Assembly (NCBI GenBank): GCA_011109175.1
Contig: RDEW01000077.1
Span: 51,125 to 115,124 of the forward strand
Direction of reading: 5' to 3'
Source of the DNA: Dicyema japonicum
Taxonomy: Eukaryota > Dicyemida > Rhombozoa > Dicyemidae
Length of the DNA: 64,000 nt
The position numbers were made by a program, and so were the translations under genes. Numbering within the stretch: the stretch's first letter is position 1; each line of letters begins with the position of its first letter. The notes under the pieces are model-generated. The model saw only the letters and a list, made by a program, of their open reading frames with translations, was not told the origin of the DNA and did no database searches. Shown here in pieces: positions 23,065-35,216 of this stretch.

Positions 23065-23990
23065 TTGGTTGAGGTGGTGACGTGACTCCTAGCTATGTCT
23101 CAAACATGTTTTATTCGATTGCCTTTTACTGTCGCTTCATTTAATGTTAGAGAACTATCAGCGAGCTCGAAACGGAACACCGTGTGCGATAACAGACCTG
23201 ATGTATGCTATCTTTAAGAGAAAAAATTGCAGGAGGACACGATGAAGTTTATGGAAAATACCAGCTAATGTTACTGCCATCTGAATGCCGACACTGATTT
23301 GCCGTCCGAGTTTTGTTGAGAAAACGAGAGTTCTAATGTGGAGTGTTCATGATCGTATTTCGATTTCTTCAGATCAAACTATAACTGACACGGAATAAAC
23401 TGGTTAACTATTATCAACGTATATGCACTCCATATCGGGAGAGTATAGGTCACCTCTGATGAGTTGGACGAATTTTATGAAAGCCTTTTGAAAGTATGCA
23501 CCGAAATGGACAAAACAACAATCGTGTTCCGGAGACTGGATGCCAAAGAAGCTTTAAGAAAGACCACGAAATATGTATTGGAAGGCACGGATGAGGGTAT
23601 CGAAACTTTTACGGAGAGTCCCTAATTGAGTTCTGCTGGAATTTGGTCTTTATCTTGCAATACGACATTTCAACATAGCAAGGCATAAGAAGACATGGAT
23701 GGCCACAGAAAAACTGAGACGGGCGAGAGATTACAATATACAATCAAAAAGATTATATATTATGTCAGAATGCACATAAAAACTTGCTCGTGGACTCACG
23801 GTCATATGGAGGAGCTGTAACGAATAGTGATCATAAATAACGGTGGCTCAGATGTGCATACGGAAACTATTTGGTAACATTGCCCAGAACAATCGAGTTG
23901 AAGGTAGCATTAAATCAACTATTAACAATTCAACCTTCTCTCTCATCTACATGAAAAGTAGATTTATTGGATCAATGGTTCACGACTGTA
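23065..23990 (+). pseudogene. APE-type endonuclease relic, copy B
   Basis: Same domain as 6120-7025, with the same leader (ttttggttgaggtggtgacg at 23064) but no long open frame. Multiple indels across 23400-23900 break INVYA, DELDEFYESLLKVCTE and the terminal block. Confidence 0.7.
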
Positions 23991-24359
23991 AACTTAAATG
24001 GAGGCTAATCAAATTCTGATTGGATTTAATAGTAAACGATCCATAAATTTAGTCCCCAAAAGAATCCCCTACTTAATCTAGAATTGCTGGACCAATCTGT
24101 CAAGAATTTTTCAAAAATACAAAAAAATAAATATATTTGTTATCATGTAAAAACCACCTGTTCATTAAGACAAATTAAAACCAAGCTCATGTATCCTACT
24201 AGAAGAGTGGATGACGAAGGCACAAGAATTGGACTTTAAGTCTGCCTCAGAATGGATGTTTGCGCAATCCATTTAGATGTGGAGAAATGGTAGACGTGTA
24301 AGGTCTTCTGTTGTGTTTATTAATTAATTGAATTATTCCGCAAAAAATGAAATTCAAAG

Positions 24360-24458
24360 AAAAAGTGGAACGCTTCACGATTATGCGTGTCATCCTTGCG
24401 CAGGGGCCATGCTAATCTTCTCTGTATCGTTACAATTTTATTATATGTCCCGTAGGAC
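24360..24458 (-). ncRNA. U6: U6 snRNA, copy B
   Basis: As copy A, including the GUCC-UACG-GGAC hairpin, ACAGAGA box, internal stem-loop and T5 stop, but UUGGAACGAUA has become UUGUAACGAUA. It shares the CAUAAUCG change with copy A. A TATATATAAA box lies upstream at the same distance (24477-24486). Confidence 0.9.
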
Positions 24459-24644
24459 AGTTAATTACTTCTATACTTTATATATAGAGTGAAATCTATT
24501 TTTATTTATAATTAATGTATTTTTAATGTTAGCTTTAAAATCTAATATTCTTAAATAAAATTTAAATTAATTAATTATATCTTAGATAATTAAAAATGAA
24601 TTTTTTTATAAAGTAAAAATATAAATATTTCAAATAAAACAACA

Positions 24645-25317
24645 GTTTATTGGAGTAAATATATCCAACAATAGATCTCTCCATAGCTTTCGACTCAATA
24701 AACAGACAGAAACTGATGAATGTGTTTGAGCAAATATTGGATGAATCGTAGGTTAGAATAATCAGACTACTACTTGCAAACACAAGACTATCTGTGAGGA
24801 CAGAAGGAGCAACTTCCCGCAGTTTTAAAACAAAGATTGGGACACCACAGAGTGATTCCTCTCTTCCCTTTACTATTTACCATATATCTTGAATCTGCAC
24901 TCCGCGACCTCCGTAAATGCTATATAGGAGACATCGAAATGACATCTTATGCGGATGATGTGGATTTTGTATCACGGGACGTGACCGCACTCCAACACCT
25001 GCTAGAAAATGCACCTGCGGAGCTTGAGAAATGGTTTCTCAGCGTAAATGTTAACAAAGCTGAAATTACGGAAATCAAAAGAAAAGACGATATTACTCAT
25101 GAAAGATAGAGACGTACTAATAAGCTCGGCTCTCTACTAGGAAACGGTGAAAATGTACTAAGGAGGAAAACACTGGCAAATGCGTCAATGGCTAAACTGA
25201 AGAAAGGATGGCTAAGGGCCAAAGGACTTGGAATTGACATCAGATGCAGGCTTTACAACGCGTTTGTGAAAAATAAAGTATTAAGGAGAAAATTAGCGTT
25301 TATATATTTCAATTAAT
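24645..25317 (+). pseudogene. Non-LTR RT, copy B
   Basis: As 7717-8385, with the catalytic YADDVDF intact (24950-24970). It is broken by a TAG in place of Trp at about 25108 and by the palm frameshift near 24840. Confidence 0.85.
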
Positions 25318-25884
25318 GAATAAAATTCCATTTTTATTTTTAGTATGCTATTTAATTTAAAATAATTAAAAAATAGTATTATAAAAAGGATAAATTATTT
25401 TTATCTGTATGTGGGGCATTTTTTATTGGGGCAGGGGTTAAACTGTATTTAAAACAGAAAGTTTATATTTTTAGTGACGAAAACAAATTAAATATGTGAA
25501 AATAAATTAAAAGATATATATACAAATAAGATTTTTTTAAATATTATACAGTTTCATTTTTAAATAATGTATATAAGTTAAAAAATAATAATAATAAGTT
25601 ACCCTTTCTTTTTGGGGCACCCCCGCTTTTTGAGGGACATAAATGCCCCAACCGGGGTCCGTCTGTATAAGTAAAAAGTATAAGTAAAAACAATTTTTTA
25701 ACCCCACATGCTAAATCATATCTAGCTACTATGGGAGGCTACTTCGCGACGATAAGTCGGTGGAGTGAAAAATTAGGCCTAAATACATTTTTTTTAATTT
25801 TAAGTAATTTTTTAATTTGTTCATGAATGTCTTACTAAACAGCTAATCTATATATTTCTAGATAACTCACTAACTTCCTAAGTG

Positions 25885-25995
25885 GACTTACGTGTATGCC
25901 TCAGAGGTCTGTAATTTATCTCACGTCTTTTCTCCAACGGAGTCCCATGAAAATCTTCGTTATCCCCTGCTCTGTTTAACCGTTTTTCTAGCCGT
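25885..25995 (+). pseudogene. Short RT palm fragment, copy B
   Basis: Counterpart of 8946-9062, with the same 425-base loss after ccgttct. Confidence 0.55.
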
Positions 25996-26344
25996 TCTTG
26001 GCCTCTTCAGTCTCAGACCCAAGTCATGCTTCTTGCAATCGAGTATCAGAAGAGCGTGAATATGATAGAATTTTAAATAGCAGTTAGTCATTTTGTCGAA
26101 AAGTCGAGTTGGTGACGTACCTCTTTCGCTGATTATATTTAAGGATAAAAGCCTTTGTCATTGGGGATGATCGACCTGACGGAGTCGGAGACATTGGAAA
26201 ACTAAAATTCTTCACAAAGACAGATGCGTTTAGGATCTAAATTCGAATCTCGTTCTGGCCAATATTGACAGAACTCAAAGGACAACTGTTGAAGCTGCAC
26301 ATATAGGATGATAGTTAATATGATTTTGTTTGATACTAGTATAA

Positions 26345-26440
26345 ACCCATCTAAATATAATAATAACATTAGAGACATCGGATACACAAACTAACTAATC
26401 ATGTGATCACAGCATGCTTAAATAGGGACCTCATTATCGC
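26345..26440 (-). repeat. Retroelement 3' tail repeat
   Basis: Same family as 9450-9535. Confidence 0.6.
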
Positions 26441-26559
26441 CCGATGCTCTTCCCTCGACCCCACACATGCACGTATCGGGTGAGTGACTGAATCTTCGCA
26501 GTCATGACGGCGCGTTCCATGATTCATTCATAGCATGGCTTCTAGAGACATTGGAGAAA

Positions 26560-26710
26560 GGACAATCACACAAGAAAAAAAAAGTGAAGATCATTTCTTG
26601 GTTTTACGATTAGTTAAAATTAATTGTTTTTTACTTAAATAAAGTGTGTGTCCTGCCTATGCGGAGCTATAAATACTATGGTTCTCGTGAAAAGGCTTTA
26701 TTATTATTAA
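26560..26710 (+). repeat. SINE 3' half, copy B
   Basis: Counterpart of 9640-9790, tail TTATTATTA. Confidence 0.65.
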
Positions 26711-27452
26711 CAATTCAGAATATCTTATATTTTGTAGGAATTATTAGTTAACAAGCATGTCTTCTACTGAAATTCGGAACTCATTGGAAGCTCTTTGAAC
26801 ATGTATTGAGAATGTACCTGAAAGCCCCAGCTAACATGGACATAAAAGATTTTTTTCTTACAAATTTCATATTATTTCGAAAGTTCATGAATCACCCGAA
26901 CAAACTTCAATAGATTAGAGTGTTTATCATTCAACAATTTGAGTGCTTTTAATTGACAGTGCTTACTGATTCGAAATAAATATCTCGATTGCATCAGCAT
27001 CAAACATTTAAGTTTAATGGTCTATTTCACATGTGTTTGGTTGCCATGGTGGATTATGGCTTCAATGAGAATAACCATTTCTGAGAATATAAAATTCTCA
27101 GTTTAAGACTAGCTGCGAGATATCGGGACAGTTAAAGAACTTATTGTTGAAGATCCTAATTAGAATTCTTACTTATCCTCAGGATTTAAAACTAACAAAG
27201 AATCTATGTGTTTGTAATGTAAAGGTTGGGGAACTTTGATGGGACATAGTCTTTACAACAATGGAATTTTATCTTTAAGTTTTAGATTTTGATTAAATTT
27301 AGTATTTTAGAAAGTTGTTGTATTTTAAAATTTCAGCAAAATTATTTAAAAGACATTATTCGGTAGAATATTTGTGTCAATTTCGACGACTTCACAAGGA
27401 AGGAGTGTCCAATGAAAAAGTCCTTTGTTATAGGAATTCTACATGGAACTTG
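26711..27452. other. Spacer, nothing recognised
   Basis: Counterpart of 9791-10538. Confidence 0.35.
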
Positions 27453-28060
27453 CTATTTTGAATGGAATTGTATTTTCTTGTCTAAAACAAGGATTGTAAA
27501 TTTACAACAAATTAAGAAAAAATAAAAAATCAGAAAAACCGAAAAAATACAATTAAGAATTCTTCGTTTTAGATTTCTAAGGAATAGACTTCGCTTTGTC
27601 TTTAATTTTTTGGCTGTGGTTTTCCAGAATATCCCTTTTATGGGCAGTTTCCTTTTCCATAAACTCAATGAATTTGAAAGTGTCATCAAATATCATATTA
27701 GCATTTCTTGGACAGGTCTGGGTTGAATTCCATCTGGCACACATTGGGAAACTTAGAATGTCTTCCTTACGAAGAACTAGCATTCTATGATCTCAGAGTT
27801 TTTTAAATTTTGGGCCAAAGGGATCGAACGTGGATCCTACGTATTTCATATTTTTATTTTCTTCGGAACTTCATTAGAAAATCTGGTGAGTTTTCGGCAA
27901 ACCACGTGAAAATTATTTGCTAAAAAAATCTGAATCAAATTTTTTGAAATTTCCGCTAATTTTTTAGAATATATCCACTGAGAAGAGAGCTGAATTAACT
28001 TACCAGATTTTATCTCAGTCGATGTGGAATTGTTATAAGATTCATGCACGTGGAGTTAAC
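27453..28060 (-). pseudogene. Unidentified gene fragment with a 26-base intron, copy B
   Basis: Upstream exon: SGKLIQLSSQWIYSKKLAEI and IQIFLANNFHVVCRKLTRFS (28049-27850). Possible 33-base intron near 27840-27872. Exon PRSIPLAQNLKNSEIIEC. Then the GT..AG intron 27752-27777 (26 bases), whose removal joins in frame to YFPMCARWNSTQTC, FDDTFKFIEFMEKETAHK and ENHSQKIKDKAKSI. The joined frame is consistent in both copies. A frameshift follows near 27590. No family recognised. Confidence 0.5.
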
Positions 28061-28254
28061 TTATCCACTAGGATGAACCCAAATGTAAAAAAATCTCTTA
28101 GAGAATTGTTGCAATGAGCTATACTAGTATTTTAGTGGGATGTATTATCCTGATGTCGTAGTTATGTAGGCTCAAAAATTTATTGAAAAAATCTTAAGTA
28201 TTTTGGTAGCTGAAGAAGCAAGAGAGTGATACGAAGTTTTCAACGAAATCAAAA

Positions 28255-28620
28255 GTGCGATTGATTCACACTCAGATGGATTTTTACAGCGCCCGAGAAT
28301 AGCCATCATCTGCCACAATCCTCATTAAGCAATGTCATAGGACGTGACAAAGCACATGCAACAAGGAAAACCAAATTTTTGCCATGTCCCGTAGCCAGTC
28401 AAAGTCCTCCCGTTCATGATGCGTCTCTCTATTTCTTTAAGTTCTTTGTAAAAGACGGTCGGTAGGTTTCTTCGTTCGACCACAGAAACTAAAACAAAGT
28501 AGTCCTTCTTGGCTACGTTTGTGGGTCCCCAGGTCCTTCCATACTATATGTCCAAATAGCCTCCAGCTTGTCTCATATATGTTTTTGTTTCCAAATAAAG
28601 CAAATTCAAGTTCATTAATA
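28255..28620 (-). pseudogene. RT C-terminal region, copy B
   Basis: Counterpart of 11341-11700, with additional indels. Confidence 0.55.
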
Positions 28621-28624
28621 ATGT

Positions 28625-28712
28625 ACAGTGGTTAATAATAATAACACCAGAGACCACGGTTACACAAACTAACTAATCACGTGATCCCACCACGTTCTAG
28701 CAGGGACCTCAG
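28625..28712 (-). repeat. Retroelement 3' tail repeat
   Basis: Same family as 11705-11790. Confidence 0.6.
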
Positions 28713-28879
28713 AATTTTTAAAAAGACAATTTAAAATACTTTTCTAATTAAATCATTAAAAACGGGTTTTAATTTACGAAAACACAATTAAATCAAATTT
28801 ACTAACTGCTTCTAAACCTTTCTCCTCTTGGAAGTGGAGTCTTTGACTTGAAACCCATTCGTTTTCACCTCACTCAGGT

Positions 28880-29215
28880 TACCTTGAACGTCATTGAACT
28901 AATCTGCTAATTCCACCAGGTGATTGTTTGTAACAGAATCTTCCTCGATAATGTGCACCCCATATTTATACTCCACTAACATGGTCTCCAACGTCTTTTT
29001 GAAGACAGCGGATTTAATGTATGTTCTAGTTGGTGCTTCGACTGAAATGGCTCCCAAGTGAGATTTATAAGCCTCCGAACGAAGACACAACAAAGCGAAG
29101 TAATTGGGATAACATTGTCTGCTCCAAAATTTTGGAAGACCTTAAAAAGAAACAAATCAACATCGTCTGGATTGTTTGGTGTCAGCTTCAAGTGGAGGGA
29201 GTAGAACATCGCTTG
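28880..29215 (-). pseudogene. Unidentified gene fragment with a 22-base intron, copy B
   Basis: Frame ..TPNNPDDVDLFLF, then intron 29119-29140 (22 bases, GT..AG), then RQCYPNYFALLCLRSEAYKS, HLGAISVEAPTRTYIKSAVF and KKTLETMLVEYKYGVHIIEE in a single frame. The frame then ends at a TAG, possibly another tiny intron (GTGGAATTAGCAGATTAG). Protein not recognised. Truncated upstream where the plus-strand RT fragment begins. Confidence 0.5.
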
Positions 29216-29600
29216 GTGGATTACTCTCCCGGTCGTTCTACAAAACGATCTGAAAGCCGTGGAGAAAACATTGGCATCTGGTGACGATCTGGATTTACTA
29301 GGGGACCTAGCAAAGAACAGAAGAGCTTGGAGCAACCTAGCTAATTATCTTATATTTTTTAGGAAAATCCTAAATTATATCCAAAAAAGTACAATTAGTC
29401 AAAAGCATCCAGAGAGCACCTCCTGGACGGCACTTCCTTCAAATCAGAGCATGCGATGTCTGCTGAAAGAGGCCAGGATCACCCGTTTTTGTCTAATCTA
29501 TGTATGGCGCTGTTTTCTGGTTCAATGAATTCGAGGTGAATTCGAAAGATGTCGGAGGCTAAGATCACTTAATTTAGCAAATTAATACCTTCATTCTTGG
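29216..29600 (+). pseudogene. RT C-terminus and 3' end, copy B
   Basis: Counterpart of 12301-12690. The frame SGDDLDLLGDLAKNRRAWSN starts near 29275, and MRCLLKEARITRF is read at about 29451. Confidence 0.6.
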
Positions 29601-30569
29601 TGCTCTTGGTGTTTTGAAATAAAATGTTCAATAAATTTAATCCCACTTGTTGCTAGGATTCAAGAACGAGGTAGACGTTTCAGCTTTCGAAGCTGAGGTC
29701 AATACTAAGGTACCTTTTGGGCCCGGAGTACATAACATGTCACGGGTCATTCCTAAGGCTTCGGATTCAATAGTGCTAGTCTTCGGAGTCCCTCAGGACT
29801 TAGTATATGATAATGTAGTAATATTTATTGAAACAATGTATAATCACGATGTAACGACATAACAATTTGGAATGCAAATAATACGAAAGAGCCAACAGAA
29901 TATATATAGGGACAAATCAAATAGTGAAAAATAATCCATATTTATAGGTTATAAAATATAAAATATATATTAGACATTTTGATAACAGCCTTCAACACTA
30001 TTTGATAAATCCAATAATATAATGTATGACAATACAGTAGAAAATAAAACAAAGTAGACAAACAGCCAACCACAAGAAAGTGGCAAACGCATGCCAAATA
30101 ATATATTAATGTAATTATAGGTTCGCCATATAGCAAAATTATTTTAATAATAAAGATGTATTAAATTAATTTAAATTAGTCAAAATTTGATGTGTCTATG
30201 TCTTTTTCGTACTCTCAGTATGTCTATTCTACCCCGCTCGAAAAGTTTTGAATTTAATGCCGTGTGACTCACCTTCATGTGAGATCGGTCACTTGAAGTT
30301 TTGGAAAAGAGTCGCAAACTCCCTATCCCACAACCAGATCGGAATTACTTAATTATACGATAACTCTTATCCTCTTTATCTTGATTTCGGGATGAATACA
30401 TTAAATTAAATTCTAACACGCTTACGAGCAGTGCGATGAACTGTGGAGACGTGTGAGGAGAAAAGTTGCATCGAGATCGCTAGTAGAACGGATTATGAGG
30501 ACAGTGCACAGCTGAAGCCCAAGTATTCATATACTTAGGGGGTAGTTTCCTCTCATAATCGCGATCTCA
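29601..30569. other. AT-rich spacer, nothing recognised
   Basis: Counterpart of 12691-13639, very similar in all copies. Confidence 0.35.
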
Positions 30570-30975
30570 ATGTTCTGGATAAGTCATTGCGCCATTCTAG
30601 TTTCACTTTTCCTCTTCCCTGTAGGCGGTCCGATTAACCATATAAGCCCAGACATACTCGAGCCTAATAACGCCAGATGTCTAAACAGTGATCGGCTGAA
30701 AAAAAGAATCAGTCCACGATGCCGTGGTACATCTTCCTTTTCAAATTTCAGCAGTGCTGGCTGCAGAACCTATGTGCAAAAAGTACGCGGTCCTACCCAA
30801 GGATTTTTCTTTTGTTCCACTCGCCATTGAGACGTCTGGTTCCCTTGCGTCGTCTAGGGAATCGGATTTCTACACGATCAGGAGACCCTCGTGAGCGCTG
30901 CTGGTTCTTTGAGCGAATCTTGCTCGCCATCTTGAGAGGGAATAGCCACGCAGTTAGGTCAGCCACTATATGACC
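30570..30975 (+). pseudogene. REL-type C-terminus, copy B
   Basis: Counterpart of 13640-14045. The end is better preserved: RDQETLVSAA-like codons, then ILRGNSHAVRSATI at 30925-30970. An almost identical end (SILRGNSHAVKAATK) occurs at 43010-43055. Confidence 0.55.
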
Positions 30976-31390
30976 ATTTACTCTTTTTTCTTTCCTAAAT
31001 AAAATAAATAATTTTAGTAAACTTGACCATTAGGGAAATTTTAAATTTAAGTTGTTAGTTGTTTTAACGAAATTTAATAGAAAGTTAAAATTACTCTTCA
31101 TTTTGCATATATTTGGTTGAGACAGCACAAGACAGAATTCTTAATGAAAATATTAAACTATTTATCTTTTACAATCTCCCGACAGCAGAGAACGAGGATC
31201 GTTTGGACATAACTTAAAAACTACACATAAATAAAATTGAAACTATTTTTGCTAGAAAAACAAAGCAATTTAGATCATTTTGTTGAAAAAGTGAAGTTTT
31301 CAGTATATAGAGGAGGCCCGTCAGCAGGATGAAAATTTGGATACATCCCGGAGTTTAAATTGTGATTTACTAGAATAAAAATATCAAAGA
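30976..31390. other. Spacer, nothing recognised
   Basis: Counterpart of 14046-14480. Confidence 0.3.
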
Positions 31391-31636
31391 TCAGGTTTGG
31401 GCAGTTAGATGTAACGCCTTAGCAAATTTAATAGCTCCACCGTGTTTGGAAGTCAACTTGAAAATGAGCAGAATCGGTCTGTCGTCAACTTCAAAGCGGA
31501 TGAAATTGGACCCTTCCACGCTGTTCGCACCTAAGAAAAGCTGTTCAATGGAGACTTTTTTCAAACAGAAAAATGGCATGGAAAGCGTTTTGAAGTCATT
31601 CCTTGGGTCAGAATGGCGGAAGGTCATCAAAATCAA
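31391..31636 (-). CDS. Unidentified 81-codon minus-strand frame
   Basis: Reads PFFCLKKVSIEQLFLGANSV, then FIRFEVDDRPILLIFKL and AIKFAKALHLTAQT. The composition looks protein-like, and the last part (KLTSKHGG..) is conserved in copy A up to the deletion point at 14568. The F.VDDRPI..I block faintly recalls sliding-clamp-like proteins, but I cannot assign a family. Could be one exon of a host gene. Confidence 0.3.
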   Translation of the reverse strand: MILMTFRHSDPRNDFKTLSMPFFCLKKVSIEQLFLGANSVEGSNFIRFEVDDRPILLIFKLTSKHGGAIKFAKALHLTAQT

Positions 31637-32146
31637 ACATAAAATTACTCTGTGCGAGGTGTGAAAAATTTCACTGGTAAGCGCTTCTTGAAATAATGAA
31701 GGTGACTATTATGTGCCTTGAATTCACCCTTTATGTTATTAGCGTAAATTTAATATCTGTTTATGTGTTGTTTTAATGAAAATGAACTAAACAACAGGTT
31801 ATGGAATGGTATCTATCAGTCCGCCGGTTGGCTTGGACTGTTCATCCGGGTACCCCTTTTCCTTGCTAACAATCTATTTACTCGTCTAGTAAGTTACTCA
31901 TCCTAATTTCATCTCCAGAGCTGTGGTATAAGCCAGTACGCCCATCTCCAGTTAGTTCTCCCTTTGTAGGTCCTTTCCGCAGTATGTTCTTCCACATTAG
32001 TCCCAGGTCCTATATGGACCGACTATGTGGTTAACAAAGTCCCGTGTAGACCTTGATACGAATGTAGGGATCAATTGCAGTGGGCACTAGGTCCAACTTG
32101 GAAAATATCCGGAGATTTTGATTTTTTGGCTGCTGCGTCCCCCAAA
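31637..32146. other. Copy-B-only spacer, nothing recognised
   Basis: Absent from copy A. No gene is supported. Confidence 0.3.
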
Positions 32147-32362
32147 AGGTTCCTTTGTTCTTGTAGAATATGTCCATTCGGTCCGTAATATGTTTATCCA
32201 CCTTGTAATATGTTCCTTCGTTTTGTAGAATAAGTTCAATCGACTTGTAATATGTTTTCTTCCCCTTGAAGAGATTCCCTTGCAGTGCAATAGGTTCCTT
32301 CGTCTTGTAATTTGGCCCTTGTAATGTGGATCCTCGCCTTGAAACTCCTTCGACTTGAGAAC
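32147..32362. repeat. Degenerate ~20-bp tandem repeat
   Basis: About eleven units of the form GTTCCTTCGtCTTGTAATAT follow each other, e.g. gttcctttgttcttgtagaatat, gtccattcggtccgtaatat, gtttatccaccttgtaatat, gttcaatcgacttgtaatat. Unit length varies from about 14 to 23. It is present only in copy B because copy A lost the region. Confidence 0.8.
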
Positions 32363-32854
32363 ATGAAAGTAGAAAACGAAAATTTGAAGATGGACTGCTA
32401 AAAGTGGTTCACGCCCATAAAAGTTGTTTTAATGTACCTTTCTTCTGAAATAAAATTACTCTATTTTCGTGGTATCAATAATTTATTGACATATCGATTA
32501 ACAACAAGAACCAGATTTGAAAATAAAAATTTTAAATTTATTTTATAAATTTTATCAAATATAAAAAAAATTGAAGGTGGAGAAGAAGCGGAAGTATGCT
32601 TTTCTCGTAAACGAATTGGAGATAATGTATTGATGCAAAGTTCATTTAATCCTTATGTGAAGACATGGATTGTATCGGGAATAAATTCTACTAAGGTACC
32701 TGAGATAGTTGGAAGTCGATAGAAATTTCCATGCATATGTACAAACAACTGTCCTCAAAATAGCCCTTTAGAACGTGTCTCGTGACTAATGGCGTACGAA
32801 CTTTACTGTGGAGCCTACAAGAGGATAACGGTAGACAGTTGGAAAGAATCTTCC
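32363..32854. other. Copy-B-only spacer, nothing recognised
   Basis: AT-rich. No gene is supported. Confidence 0.3.
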
Positions 32855-33057
32855 AGTGGAGTGGGGGAGAGAAAATGATCCTTTTTCATACCAAAATATA
32901 ACTGGTAAGACAAGTCCATCCGGAACCAAATTAAAAGGTAAAAGAAGTCCATTCCTTGCAATTGTGGAAACCCCTCCAGTGGAGTGGGGAGATCAAATGA
33001 TTTTTTTCGTGCCAACCTGACATTCCGATAAATTATTCTGTGGTTCATTCGGATAGA
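32855..33057 (-). repeat. Family B repeat, partial and duplicated internally
   Basis: ccagtggagtgggggagaga..atgatcctttttcat is followed by acaagtccatccggaacc. A second gtggaaacccctccagtgga..aatgatttttttcgtgcc then occurs 120 bases on. So two partial minus-strand copies sit side by side. Confidence 0.6.
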
Positions 33058-33469
33058 TTGCCTCCAAGAATCTTTTTACTAAAATTCCATTTTCATCAAA
33101 AATTTAAGTTATTTTTCAGAACATTTTATTCTTAGAAAACAAGTCGGGCTCTTGGGTTCGAATCACAGACTAACCATCAATGATAATACTTGAAGCTTTT
33201 CCGGTCCTAGACTTCCAGTGAGCATCGAAGATATGTGACCTCCGGTGAGCAGACGTACAGCATTAGCAGCTGGAAGACTGAGGACGGCAAGCCTCCTACA
33301 GGATAGGGAGGTCGGGGCTAGTAACTAATGAAACTGGAAATGACATTGTATAACTTCTCCCAAAATCAAACAGAAGCTAATTTTACTGTCGAGGAGGTAT
33401 GTCTCTAAGGTTATCTAAACCTCCATATGTGAGATAAAAATTAAATAACAAGAGGAGGTGAAAAAAATG

Positions 33470-34051
33470 GTTGTTGAAATTTACAAAAGTCAATTCAAAA
33501 AAAGGTTTAACCAAAGCCAGATGTCACCAATGTTTCTTGGAATCAATGGAGACGCTTGGCATAGCGATTCTTAAAAATGTGGACGCAGAATCGACCATCG
33601 TATGTTGGAGTGGAATATTCGCTAGGGTTCAGCGCTCAGCCCCCTGCTATTCAACATTCTCATGGCTATGATGCCGGAATAGAAATTTTAAGGATTACGC
33701 AAAAATCTCGTATGTGTCCAGCCATGAAAATAGTCGACAACAGGAAATAGCGTGTCTCTAAGGGTTTGACAATCTCAGCAAAAAACTAATCCTCCGCTGA
33801 TCTCTAACATTCGTAGATTCAATCGACAATGCTGCGACTTGAGGAACTCCATAGATGCCGTACACTTACACTACCTAGGAGAGTTAATTTGAAGAAAAGG
33901 GACTTTATGGAAGACATAGTTTTAGAAAAGGAGGGTTTTCCAAGCACATCTATGTCTGTAAAAGTTAAAAATTGGATGAGATTTTTTGTCTCTTCGGACA
34001 AGTTGTCCTGCACTGTCCCTGCACTTTTTTACGTGACACCATTATATTTGC
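33470..34051 (+). pseudogene. RT palm fragment, copy B
   Basis: Counterpart of 15015-15570. The third frame reads GSALSPLLFNILMAMMP at 33628-33680. Confidence 0.55.
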
Positions 34052-34062
34052 ATACACATTAA

Positions 34063-34373
34063 CTGGGCGGCACAGTGTAATGAATGCCGGTAAAAATGAC
34101 TGATGGCTCTTAGTTCGAACCTTGCGAATGAAAGTTCACGCATCTACGATGCTTTGGATTTGACGAGTGACGCCTTATTAATGAACATCTCACTGCGGAA
34201 CTGAATCGTCTAACAAAAAAGACCACAACCAACAAAAAGAATAAAGAAGTGAAGTGCATTCCTTGGTTTTCCCTCGTTGATTAGTCTGATAATTCTTCTT
34301 TACTTAAATAAAGTATGTGTTTTGCCTGGGAGGGATATAGCTACTATAGCTCTTCGTAAAATGCAGTATTATT
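34063..34373 (+). mobile_element. tRNA-derived SINE, copy B
   Basis: As 15584-15896. Here both flanks are a perfect ATACACATTAA (34052-34062 and 34374-34384), confirming retroposition before the unit was duplicated. The A-box region is ctgggcggcacagtgtaatg. Confidence 0.88.
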
Positions 34374-34384
34374 ATACACATTAA

Positions 34385-34765
34385 TTATTTTCATTTGTTT
34401 TCTGCTAGTCCATAATTTGATTACGCAATCATTGTCCTATTTATATGCATTTTCAGGCTTTGAGGAATGTCAAATCCAATGCCATAATAGTTTAACTCTG
34501 GTTGTAGTACAGTAAATTTGTACTCACATAATCCTCAACAAGCTTAGTTCGAGACTTTTGGAGAGAAGCAATTTATAGTTAATAATGACTTTTTCCATTT
34601 TAGAATAGAGACTCCTTATAGTCGTTTTTATGACTGAAATTAAATGTAATTAGCAAAAAGTTTTTTAGTCATTATCATTTTTTAAACAGGGAATATTATT
34701 TTTTTCTAAATAAAATATTTTTAAAACATTAATTTTAATCAACAAATAAATTAATTTAGACAATA
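34385..34765. other. Spacer, nothing recognised
   Basis: Counterpart of 15908-16290. Confidence 0.3.
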
Positions 34766-34842
34766 ATTAGGACGACAGAATGGCGAAGGCGTTACCTCTG
34801 ATAAACGCCATTTCTAGCCTCTGCCTCAACCCAGAGTCCCTC
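34766..34842 (-). pseudogene. REL-type C-terminus cut at the copy B/C junction
   Basis: Only the last ~75 bases of the 16291-16960 equivalent remain, ending at gagtccctc, after which copy C begins. Confidence 0.6.
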
Positions 34843-35216
34843 TTTGCTTAGTCTTTCTCCCTCATCTTGGTAAATCAACCGCCAACTTTTGCTTCTTTTT
34901 TTCAATCGTGTGGGGGTTGAAGATATCTGTCTTCAGAAGTCTTTGGTAAGCATGCTCAAAACCTCCAAATCTCGCTTTGGATCTATCAAAGCCCACACGT
35001 TTGTTCGTTACACAAATGGCGTAGCAGACGTAGCTATGGAGGCTCTGAAGGTGAAAACCCCATTTACCCTCAAATAAATGTTAATCACGACCAATTGATG
35101 AATATTGAGTCCTTTATATAGATTATATAAGCAAAGACAGCCGGACTGCATGTGGTGGAGAGGTTCGTATCCTCGTCTCAAAAGTAGAGGAAAATAACTA
35201 TGTCCGAGGATCTTTT
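34843..35216 (-). pseudogene. Unidentified tiny-intron gene fragment, copy C
   Basis: Part of the 20400-21215 gene: RLKKRSKSWRLIYQDEGERL-type frame near the start and VNGVFTFRASIATSATPFV over the intron. The 5' part was lost in a 2.1-kb deletion joined at TTTTCA. Confidence 0.4.

Larger units (their letters stand above)
17036..34842. repeat. Copy B of the tandem unit
   Basis: Collinear with copy A over its whole length. It is the longest copy because it keeps 31493-33143. It ends abruptly at 34842, inside the REL fragment that copy A shows at 16300-16960. The next base continues sequence equivalent to 3438 of copy A. Most open frames are best preserved here. Confidence 0.93.

Noticed and set aside
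33144-33165. gggttcgaatcac as a tRNA B box
   Set aside because: The flanking bases do not form a T-arm stem and no A box is seen upstream.
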